Shown here: piece after piece, positions 1 through 10,600 of the stretch
How positions within the stretch are numbered: the stretch's first letter is position 1
Layout: every line of letters starts with the position of its first letter
Source: Branchipolynoe longqiensis
Lineage: Eukaryota > Annelida > Polychaeta > Phyllodocida > Polynoidae
Reading direction: 5' to 3'
Length of the DNA: 64,000 nt
NCBI GenBank assembly: GCA_030323885.1
Contig: CM059192.1
Location: 69,442,877-69,506,876 of the forward strand
Notes under the pieces: model-generated
Told to the model about the DNA's origin: nothing
Databases searched by the model: none
Seen by the model: only the letters and a program-made list of their open reading frames with translations
Translations under genes and position numbers: made by a program

Positions 1-176
1 GTGTGAAATTCGCCCGCCGAGTGGCGCCACGGGTAATTGGATCAGTGTATTAGATAATCTCCACAATTTCGCGGATTTCCACGATTTTTGATAATCGCCG
101 ATAAACTGTCACAAAATTCCAACGATCAATGATAGCAATTGGTCAGTCACAATACCCCTATAAAAGGGCTGAACTG

Positions 177-215
177 TCCTACTATGACCTTATTTGTTGC
201 TAGGACGTAAAACTG
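177..215 (+). mobile_element. SINE-A tail fragment
   Basis: Matches the 3' end of the window's commonest SINE: GTCCTactATGACCTTatTTGTTGCTAGGACGTAAAAC-like, reaching an A-rich end. Only the tail is present. Confidence 0.6.
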
Positions 216-395
216 AAATGAATAAAGAAAAGCAAGGAATGTATTTTCCTTGAAAACTGAGAAATTCTACCCTAAGCTTAACACTGTCAGGGAATCGCGA
301 GAACTTCCCTGAAGTCAGGTTTCATATACCATACTCTCCTAGCATAATTGTCGCATCATGCCTGTCATGGGGGTGATGAAAATGGGAAATACTGC

Positions 396-467
396 GCCTA
401 GAGCGGGACTCGAACCCACGTCTCTTTGCATTCCGGGCCAGTGTGCTAACCATTACACCACCTAGGC
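396..467 (-). pseudogene. 72-nt tRNA-like element, probably a tRNA pseudogene or SINE head
   Basis: On the minus strand a 72-nt cloverleaf can be drawn. It has a 7-bp acceptor stem (GCCTAGG with TCTAGGC), a 4-bp D stem (GTGT/GCAC) and a T arm GTGGG-TTCGAGT-CCCGC. A-box-like GGTGTAATGGTTAGC and B-box-like GGGTTCGAGTCCC promoter sequences are intact. The anticodon arm is poor: only three of five pairs form, and the base 5' of the would-be anticodon is C rather than the near-universal U33. A functional tRNA is therefore unlikely; a decayed tRNA copy or SINE head fits better. Confidence 0.5.
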
Positions 468-831
468 TCCCTGATATCAATACACTCCCCACGCCTACCT
501 GTCTATGTGGTTACTTGCCTGAGAGGTCAGTGCAGACCACTACATGCCTATGGCCAAATATTACAGACTGCTTGGACAGGGTTCTGCTATTATTATTATG
601 ACTGTATTATCACCCATCTAACCATCAGCAGAAATGACACCAGATTGGATAGCTGAATGAGTTGATCGTCCGGCTCCCGGTTTTGGTAGATGGTGTTAAT
701 TAGCGGTATTTTACATGCTAGAATCTTTATAGGAAATAGAACCCTAACTTCTGTGTGTGGAGGCCGGAAAGCACTAATGTATGATATTACTCAAGCGATG
801 ATCCGCTTACTATATCTGCTTACTTGACTTA

Positions 832-1366
832 AAAATGTATACTTGTTGCTTCCTAGCCAGGTGCTCGACATTATTAGGATAGGGCAAGGACTGGTTGGCT
901 CAGTGTCAGGATAATGTGACCGAGTGGGATATCAGGTCATTGTCCTTGGAGATTTATACTGCCTATCATGGATAAGTCTGAATAGACTTGTTTTCACCAT
1001 TAGACAGTTTGTTGATAGAAAGCCTGAGTCTACACTTTTACTGACCCAAGGGATTTTTAACCTCCCACACCACATAGACATGATATGAGAGCAACTGGCC
1101 TTTGATGACGCTGTAAGTTTGACACAGTGGTGGAAATCCAAATTGGCAATGGTGGGGGCATGGGGAATTGAACCACTGACCTTCAGATTAGGAGTCCGAC
1201 CTAGAAATAAGTGAGACACTCTAACCACTCGGCCACAGAGAACACCTGACAGCCTGGTCTCCCAGTGGTGAAGCACTATAAAGTTGCCATGCTTGCGCAT
1301 TGTCACAAGTTGGTACCCATCCCGATGTTGCCAGGACGTAAAACTCCACCAACCAACCAATCATTA
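832..1366 (+). mobile_element. SINE-A copy split by SINE-B
   Basis: The first part (832-943) runs from the conserved TTGTTGCTTCCTAGCC block to the GATATCAGGTCAT block. It resumes at 1248 with AGCCTGGTCTCCCAGTGG and ends in GACGTAAAACTCCACCAACC. The intervening ~300 bp is a SINE-B in opposite orientation. The tRNA-like head is missing. Confidence 0.75.
945..1247 (-). mobile_element. SINE-B (tRNA-Leu/Ser-like head), inserted in SINE-A
   Basis: Read on the minus strand it starts with a tRNA-like head (GTGGCCGAGTGGTTAGAGTG ... GGTTCAATTCCCCATGC). The wide spacing between the A and B boxes suggests a long-variable-arm tRNA of Leu or Ser type. A ~210-bp body follows. A second copy on the plus strand at 24930-25228 is similar throughout, which defines the family. 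The copy interrupts an older SINE-A. Confidence 0.75.
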
Positions 1367-1479
1367 GATATGACCACTCACTGATTTCCGCTTTTGTCCT
1401 CGCAAGACCACTTCGATCCCTGTTTTACCTTGTAATGTTTGACAAAATGACACGGGGCCCCTGTTTGTTTTCTCCCCAG

Positions 1480-1617
1480 TGCCGGGTATGCCTGGAGCTC
1501 TGTCTTTCATGGTGACGTCACTTACGTCCCTTAATGTCAGCTGGGAACATCCGGAACAAGCGAATGGCCACATCGTGCTCTTTGAGGTCTCCTACTACCA
1601 GGACGCCAATACCAACG
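1480..1617 (+). CDS. sdk: sdk exon: first half of the penultimate FN3 domain
   Basis: The acceptor is TTTTCTCCCCAG and the donor GTACGT. The 138-bp exon is phase 1 at both ends and encodes 45 complete codons plus split codons. The translation starts PGMPGAL and continues with [15 protein letters not shown] and FEVSYYQ, the A-B-C strand pattern of an FN3 domain: conserved proline, buried W, then an NG turn. Paired with the next exon it makes one full FN3 domain, counted as domain 12 if the usual thirteen are present. Confidence 0.85.
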
Positions 1618-4600
1618 GTACGTCATGACGTCACTGAATTGTCGAGGTTCGGTTTCCTGTGATGACGTCACAGCGTTCCTCTCCCACACTCAGATTTTAA
1701 CTTGTCAGCGCTTCGTTATCCATTTTTACGTCAATTTAACCATTCTGATATGACCTCATCTGTTGGTGGGACGTAAAACAACAAACAAATAAAAACGTTA
1801 AGTTAACGTCGTGGCAGCAGCAGTCGTCGTCATGGCAACATCCCGCTGTACTTCTAAGTCATGCTGTATATATGACGTCACACACACACTCTCACTTTTA
1901 ATCTAAAATATGAGTTAAAGTTGCATAATCCGATGGTTTTGAGTTTCTGCACATTTTCTGAGATAAATATGTTAGGTTGATCATTATGGTCTATCTTACG
2001 TTAGCTTGAAGTAACTTTGATCTCAAATGGCTAACTTTGGAGATATTTGAAGTGCAACCGTGCAAAATTAATTTAGGAAAGCTTGTCAAAACTAGGCTTC
2101 TGTAGTAACAGGCTCTATTAAATTGACTCAGTATTCCCGATATGTGGCAACATGTGATTAATAAGTGCATCCGTATCTAAGTTAGATAATTCCTTTTGGT
2201 TTCGAAAATTTGATACTTCATCGGACTATGCAGCTTTGATTATTGTTTCGTATTTGTATCATGTTTACTGCGAATTGTCGCACCTGCAAATATAGATGTC
2301 TTCCACATTGTGTGAGCGCAGAACAATTCAGCGTTACCAGCAATTGTCTTATTATGATGCCCCAAAAGTTTCAATTATTTAATTAGAGTTGCATAATATG
2401 GTGGTCTTTGAGTTTCTGCAATATTGTCTAGATAACTAACTATATTAGGTTGATCATTTTAATCTAGCTTTTTATTAAATTGTTCTTTTTTTAAAGGCTA
2501 ACTTTAGAGATATTTGAAGTGAAAGCATGCCAGGTCACTTTCGGTGTGCAGACTGAAATGCTGAACATCATAAGGTTCTGTAGTAACGGGTTGTTAAATT
2601 GACTTAGTCTTCCCTTTCATGCAAGTCAATTCAATAGAACCTGGCATTGTTGAAGCCTCCGGTGTCCAGAATTTCGGAATGCATGCTGAAAATAATGCTT
2701 TCACTTCAAAATATTTTATCTCCAATATTAACCCTTTAAAGTAGAAGTTTCTTTAATTTAAAGTAGATTACAACTATCAACCTAATAGTGATATAATTAT
2801 CGAAAAGGAATATTACAGAAGCTGAATTTTGAAACCCTGTTCCGATTACGCAGCTTTGGTGAAGATTGATTGGCCGCACCCCTGGTGTGGGAGTTATGCC
2901 AGTGGCAGTGCTGTTTGTATGGCTGTGCTGTTCATTTGACAGTGCTGTTCATGAGGTAGAACTGTTTATATGGTGGTGGTGTACATGTGGCAGTGTTGTT
3001 CATGTGGCAATGCCTTTCGCGTGGCAGTGCTGTTTATGTGGTAGTGCCGTTCATGTGGTAGTGCTGTTCATGTGGCAGTGCCGTTCATGTGACAGTGCTG
3101 TTCATGTGGCAGTGTTGTTTATGTGGCAGTGCCATTCATGTGGCAGTGCTGTTCATGTGGCAGTGCCGTTCATGTGACAGTGTCGTTCATGTGACATTGC
3201 CGTTCATGTGACAGTGCCGTTCATGTGGCAGTGCCGTACATGTGGCAGTGCCGTTCATGTGGCAGTGTCGTACATGCGGCAGTGCCGTTCATGCGGCAGT
3301 GCCGTTCATGCGGCAGTGCCGTTCATGTGGCAGTGCTCTTCATGTGGCAGTGCCGTTCATGTGGCAGTGCCGTTCATGTGACTGCCGTTCATGTGGCGGT
3401 GCCATTCATGTGGCAGTGCCGTTCATGTGGCAGTGCCGTTCATGTGGCAGTGCCGTTCATGTGGCAGTGCCGTTCATGTGGCAGTGCCGTTCATGTGGCA
3501 GTGCCGTTCATGTGGCAGTTCGGTTCATATTGCGGTGCCAGGTTGTATTTGTACCGTCATGTCCCCACGTTTTTACAGGTGAAAAGCTAGCCCGCCGAAA
3601 GCGATCAACAGGCAAGACCTCTCTACTTCAGTACCTCCTCCCTCCACCAGGGGGCTTTAAACAAAAATCGTTATCGCCCCCTGGTGGTGTTTACCCGCAT
3701 TGAACTCTGCTTTGCCGCTAGAGAGCGTGCAAGTGCGAGTTGGATGTGGCGGTTGGCGTGCATGCACTTACACTCTGTGTGACCTTTGGGGTTTTTTTTG
3801 CCCCTACTTTTAGAATTTTCATTTTTTCTAAATAAATAAAAAAATTAAGGGGGAGTAAATTATAGCTGATATGGAATATGGTGCATCCATTTTGCATATA
3901 GTTTCTGTTTGTGACAAGTGCACGAAATATAGTCTAATTCGGGTCACTCCCGAGGCTTGCTTTTCATTGGCATCGTCACAAGACTTTGGTAATCTTAAGG
4001 TGGTTTCGGTGGTTTCTTCGCAAGTTTGATCCGATGGAATTTAAACCATTTTCTTTTCTAACTCAGGTAGGTAGGTTTCAATCAGTGTGCGTAGTTTTAA
4101 GACATTTGGCACTGAGTGTAGATCGCGTGGATTAGTGGGTTAGTGGCGTGATGTATTTATATATGCATTACATATGAATATATATGCATTGCAGATTAAT
4201 TCATTCAATTTTGCCATTCTCTCTGAGATTGGAATTACATATTAGAAAAGAGCTATTAACTTATTGAAACTTTAAATCTTTTTATTTCTTCTTTTTGTTT
4301 GGTAGCAACTTTCTTCCCCAATTCCTCCTTTCTTTTCGCTGAGTTTTGTCCCCCCCCCCACTCCGCCACAATCTCCTTTCTTTAATTAGTGCATGGCCTC
4401 ATATGTGGTTTTCTGGGTGGTCGGCTTGGACACAAATAATACCAATAGATCTAGACTTGATTGTACACCACAATAATACACTTGGCATTTGGGGAAGCAA
4501 GGCGTGCCTAGTTATTTTAATGTTCCTCTCTGCCTATATCTTACAGTATTAGGCTGCTTTTAAGCTGCAGACACAATATTGTAATTCTTTTAAGTGCTAC

Positions 4601-7600
4601 TTCACCTATTTGCATACTAGGTTTAGTGTTAATAGCCTCTATTACCGCCAGTAGGATAATAGAAATTATATGACAGGCATCTGGTCCAGTTTGAAAATTT
4701 GTCTTTTTTTAAAAACCTATTTATTCTGGTATGATCTATCAAATTGTATTATGCCTTGTTCTTTTGTTTAAAAAAAAATACATCATTAATATTTTATTTA
4801 TCCGGTACTAAAAAGTTTTTATATTTAAAAAAAGATAATTTACACAAAAATTGAGTTAATTTAGGTAAAGAATTTTTCTTGAAGTGTATGTGTTTGAACT
4901 TCAGCAAACATAATTGAGTTAATTTAAGGAAAAAATGCATTTAATTTAAAAACTCAATTTAAATTTAATTAAATTCGAGAGTGAAAAAAAACTCGATGTA
5001 AATTTAATTAAATTCGAGGGTGAAAAAATCAATTTAAATTGAATTTCTTTGTGATTAATTTTTTTTAACTTCATTTTTTGCTTTTTAATATGGTTCTGGT
5101 TGATTGCTGTGTGCCTTGATCGATGCGCGTCCTGATTGGCTGTTTGGTTGACCTACTTAGGGGAGAGTCGCAGCGTGCAGGTGAAGCTGGCTGGAGACCG
5201 CCATTTCTACGAGGCACGGGAACTGAACGAGAACGTCAAGTACATCTTCAGTGTGCGCGCGCAGACCAAGGTGGGCTGGGGACCCACCCAGCAGGGCAAT
5301 ATCACCACGGGGCCCCAGAAAGGTAGGAACGCGCGCTGTGACATCATTCCCATGGCTGACATTGGAACTGGCATCATCCGATGGGAACTGGCATCATCCG
5401 ATGAAACTGGTCGCGCTGGCCTAATCGGTAGAGCGCGGGCCTCCGGTGTGGAAGGAAAGTCGGGAGTTTGGTTTCCGGTCAAGTCAAATTAATGACCTAT
5501 AAAGTTGTTACTTGTCGCTTCCTAACCTGGCGCTCGGCATTAATAGGATAGGGCAAGGACTGGTTAGCTCAGTGTCAGGATAATGTGACTGAGTGGGATA
5601 TTGGGTCATGGTGTCATTCCAAATTAAAGGAAAGTAGATTATATTGATCAACCTAATATATAAACTCAAAAGTATCGGGTTATGCAACTTTAAAACTGAA
5701 TTAATAAATTAAGACTATCCGTTTTTTCCCATTTGTATCTTCCTGATCAACAAAGTGTAAATGTTTTAAAACAATACTGAGATAACTTGCCAATTTATGT
5801 TAATCTCACTGTACCATTTCCACCTTCAGATGTGGGCAAGTATTAAGAATCTGTTCAAAATTTGTGCCCTTTACTGTTACGGTCTGTTGAGACATGATTT
5901 AATTCCAGAGTTGATATGCAATGTACATTGTGTGATTTAAATGTTAATAAAGTTCATTTACTTTTGTTTCCAATATAGCTTCTTTTTTAAAAAAGTGAGC
6001 GGTGTTTAAAATGAAAAATGAAATACAAGTTTTTGTATTCATTTTACATCCTACCTAACATAGACTTTTAATTAATTATATACTCATTGACTGTTCATAT
6101 TTCACCAGTTCACATGAAGGTCCAGTAAGTTAGTTATTTACCTCCAGAATAGGATAAGGTTGTTGGAAGATTTACATCTGAACTAAACCCATCACGATAC
6201 TAAGACTACCAATCTGGAAACTTGACTCTCAGCGCTATTCCTTTTTGAATACAGCCCAACTGTAGGGACATGTTAGGGTCTTGGTGATTACATTACAATG
6301 TACGCCAAATGCAAAGTGCTGCTTACCAGAGACATTAAGACTGTGTGCGTGAACATCATACTTACACCAAGCGCAGTGGCTGAATCGGTAGAGCGCAGGC
6401 TTCCTGTGCGGAAGGTCGAGGCATCCCAATCGAGTCAAACCAATGACTTACATTACAAAATTGATACTTGTCGCTTCCTAGCTTGCTGCTCGGCATTACT
6501 AGGATAGGGCAAAGATTGGCTTAGCTCTGTGTTATGATAAGATAATGTGACTGAGTGGGATTTCGGGTCATGGTGCTGGCGGCCTGGTATCCCAGTGCGG
6601 CAGCACTATAAAAGTCGCCATGAGTGCGCGCTGCCACAAGTCGTTACCCGTCCTGATATGAGCTGAGATGGTTGGTTGGTTGTTGCCATTATACGTCCTG
6701 GCAACATCTAAGGTCATATCAGGATGGGTACCGACTTGTGACAGTGCGCACTCATGGCAACTTTATAGTGCTGCCCCACTGGGAAATCAGGCCATCGGCA
6801 CCATCACCCGATAAAAGTCACATTATCCCGACACTGAGCTAACCAGTCCTTGCCCTATCCTATTAATGTTGAGCACCAGACTAGATAGCGACAAGTATCA
6901 ATTTTATAAGTCATTGGTTTGACTCGACTGTGAACCAAACTCCCGACCTTCCTTCCGCACGCGAGGCCCGCGCTCTACCGATTCGGTATATGAGCTGAGA
7001 TGTTGCTAGGACATAAAACCCCAACAAACAGACACACGTATGCTGACTGTGCCTTGGTGCTGACAGGTTCTCCCGAGCAGCCTGGTAAGCCGTCCGTGCT
7101 GGAAGGGCAGACGTCCGTCACCATCCAGTGGCAGAACGGGCACGAGGGGTCGTCACCCATCATCGGCTACATCATCCAGGCCATGGAAAAGGGAGGTCAG
7201 TGGCACCGGCCTGCACGCACGCGCCTTCTTTCTTGTACTCCAGTCACACTACTGCTTACGACCGCTTGCGATGACAAAAAAATGGTTGGTCGCAAAGAGG
7301 TTGTAAGTGGTCGCAAAATGGTCGCATGTGTTTGCAGTGGTTCTCAGTTGTCGCCGATCTTCTTGGTGTCCATTTTTGTCGCAAGGCGGTTGCAGTTACT
7401 GCACTAAAAACCTTGTTGCAACCAAAATGGTCAGGAGTTTGGCGACCATTGCTTTGGTCGCAGGGAGGTCACCAGTGACTGTGGGTTCTTCGGTCCAAAA
7501 TGGTCGCAAAGTGGTCGCAAGCCATCGTGTAAGAGTATGAGTACGGAGATCTCTGTAATACACAAATTGTAAATTGTGGTAAATTGTATAAATCGTGTGG

Positions 7601-10600
7601 CCAAAGACGGGAGGGTGTGGAAACGGTGGTCGGCCCGTCGCACGGGGGCGGGGAGCGGAGACAATTTGGGGGAAAAAAGTGATACAAAATGGTGTATTCT
7701 GGTACATTTTGACGAAAAATAAGTAAATTTTGTTTAAGAAAACAAGCTAATATTATTCTTTGGCAGGAGGTTACAGATTAATTTGTTGGTACATAAATGA
7801 AATTATCAGTTGCAATAATAACCGCAGGAAAATCCTGTTCAATAATAAAAGTATTATACATAATATAAATGAACTGTCAGTTCTGATAATAACTGTATAC
7901 AATTCCAGTATATGTGAAAAAATTACTGATATAAATATCAACTTGTGTGTACATTAATCATGTGGAAATAAATATATTATTATTATTATTATTATTAGTT
8001 CATTAGAAGTATTATGCATTTGGTGAATATGCATTACTGTATATGTCCCAATAGACGCGCACTGCGCGAGTGCAGACACATGGATGCGCGTCTATTCAAA
8101 GTTCATTGGATTTGTTTTTGTTGTGCCTCTGAAATAAAGTGGGATTGTTTTATTTTATGTGCATTCAGTCTGAATATGATCATACATTTTTATTTGTTTT
8201 TGTTGTGCCTCTGAAGTAAAGTGGGATTGTCTTATTTTATGTATATTCAGTCTGAATATGAAATGGGGGGGCGTGCTTTTATTGGGTAGCGTGCTTCTAT
8301 TGGGACATATACGGTATATGGTATTGCATGGTTCTAGAATTTTCTTTAAACATTTATTTAAAAAACAAATTATATTCAGAGAGAAAATGGCGGACGGAGA
8401 TGCGGAAGCAAACTGCCGAGCCTGAGGCGGTGATCTCATTGTTGAACCTGAAGCCGAACTCCGAATACCAGTTCCGCGTCATCTCCCTCAACAGTGTCGG
8501 CATCAGCTCGCCCAGCTCCCCGTCAGGCTTCTTCAAGACCCTCAGTAAGTCTGTTTGTCGCTACTTAGCCTGGCACTCGGCATTAATAGGATAGGACAAG
8601 GACTGATTAGCACAGCGTCCGGATAATGTCCCTGAGTGGGAAATCGTGTCATGGTGCTGGTTGTCTGGTCTCCCAGTGGGGTAGCACTATAAAGTCGCCA
8701 TAAGTGCGCACTGTCACAAGTCTGTACCTGTCCTGATATGACCTTAGCTGTTGCTAGGATGTAAAACTGCAACAAACAAACAATCTATGCCTTATAACCG
8801 ATGGATTTCCCCCTATCCCTTCCCTACATGACGTCACTATATTTTTTCAAAGCTTATATTTGCCGATGCGTCTAAAGTTTAATCAGGGGTGTTTTTTATT
8901 TAAAGTGATTTTTGTGGGTTTGTTATCCTCCGTCTTGATTTTTATATTAAAGCTATACATATGGTTGTTATTTTGTATGCTTATTTAGACTTCACATCTT
9001 ACACAGTGAATGAACTATGAATATGGCCGTGTTTTGGGGTACTTTAATTTAGTAAAAGTCTTGAAAATGTGCAGGAAGTTTGCACTGAAAGGTCCTTGAA
9101 AGTCCAAGAATTTGATATGTCAAAATGGGTATGAACCCGGTAAATATCCCATGGCTATTCTTAGTACTTCTGGACCAGACGGAATGGCCGAAGGAGTTGA
9201 GCATCCCTTTCCCGTTTTGGGGAGATCATGGGATTCGAACCCTGGTCCAGTCAAACTAAGGATTGAAATATTAATACTTGTCGCTTCCTAGCCAGGTGCT
9301 CAGGATTATTAGGATAGTGCAAGGACTGGTTTACTCAGTGTCAGGATAATGTGACTGAGTGGGATATCAGGTCATGGTGCTGGCAGCCTGGTCTCCCAGT
9401 GGGGCAGCACTATGAAGTCGCCATGGGTGCGCACTGTCACAAGTCAGTACCCGTCCTTAGATGTTGCCATGACGTTAAACTCCAACAAGCAACCAACCAA
9501 CTCAGTACTTCTGAATGCAATGCAGTTAATAGTTCTAAGATTAGATGTAGTGGACAAACGTTGACACGGGGTGAGGAGGTGTTTAACTTGGCGTGCTTCC
9601 CGTCCAACAGAGGTGGAGAACCTGCCGTTCTACCAGCAGTTCTGGTTCCTCATCATCGTGGCGCTGACCGGCGTCATCTTCATCATCATCGTCATCTCTG
9701 TGCTCTGCTGGACAGGACGCAACAAGAAGTCAAAGTACAAAGGTGAGGCTTAGCGCATGAGTGCCCCGCCATTTTAACTCTTATAGAGCGTCAACTACTT
9801 GTATTTGTTATTGTTCCTTGTTGCTTTTAGTTTTTTTAAATTGAACAATTAAACAAACAACAATTTTAATTTTTTTTTTTTACTTATGGATAAATTCACC
9901 AACGTGAGACCTACACGACAACTGGGTAACCCGGGATCTGTTCATGAGGTAACGCTGGTAACAAGTGGAAGTCTTTTATGCTCAGCTAATTTAAAGTTTT
10001 CCAGCCCACCCGACCATTTAAATTCCTACAATAATAATTCAGCGAGTAAATTCGAGTATTCATATTTGACTCCATGGTAATATTTCGGTTTTCTGATTAT
10101 TGTTGATATTGGCTACCTCCCCCCCCCCGTCCCCCTCCCCCTCCCCGCCCCTTCCCCCTCCGCCCCCAATAGAAAAAAAGAAGAGAAAAAAGGGGGAGGA
10201 GCAACGTCTTCTCGTATACAGGGTCCGTAGAGGGCCTGGAAAGTCTTGACCTTTATTTGCCCCATTTCAAGGCCTTGAAAAGCCTTGAATTTAACCTGTT
10301 TTGGGTAATTAGTCTTGAAAAGCATTGAATTCCATTAAACTGTCCCCACCGATCTAAATAGTCCGAAATCGCCATTCACCATTGGTTTTTTTTCCGTGAA
10401 ATCCAAATGAAAATAGTCTTGAATTCCTATAAAAATTAGCCTTGAAAAGCCTTGAAATAGCCTTGAATTCCCTATCTTCACATGTGTACGGACCCTGTAT
10501 ATATTCACAGTTATCTGTTTTCACTCCTGCTGGCTTGATGCTATGAAGGATAGAAGCTATTCTTGGCTGAATTATTTGCAATATTTTATTGATGTGCCAT

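Larger units (their letters stand above)
1..831. other. sdk intron sequence, no gene seen
   Basis: This is the 3' end of an sdk intron whose 5' exon is off-window. Apart from a SINE tail (177-215) and a tRNA-like element (396-467), I see no exon, repeat unit or structured element. Confidence 0.5.

Noticed and set aside
932..1360. 142-codon minus-strand frame
   Set aside because: It spans the nested SINE-B/SINE-A insertion; the protein is translated SINE sequence.
2866..3703. Overlapping plus-strand open frames with the same rotating His-Val-Ala-Val peptide
   Set aside because: The unit is 17 bp, so every frame reads the same words in turn; no splice or start evidence.
4346..4552. 68-codon plus-strand frame with a hydrophobic end
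   Set aside because: Intronic, no acceptor/donor in the sdk phase and no recognised family.
6235..6507. Short frames around 6300 on both strands
   Set aside because: They overlap the SINE-A head and have no exon signals.
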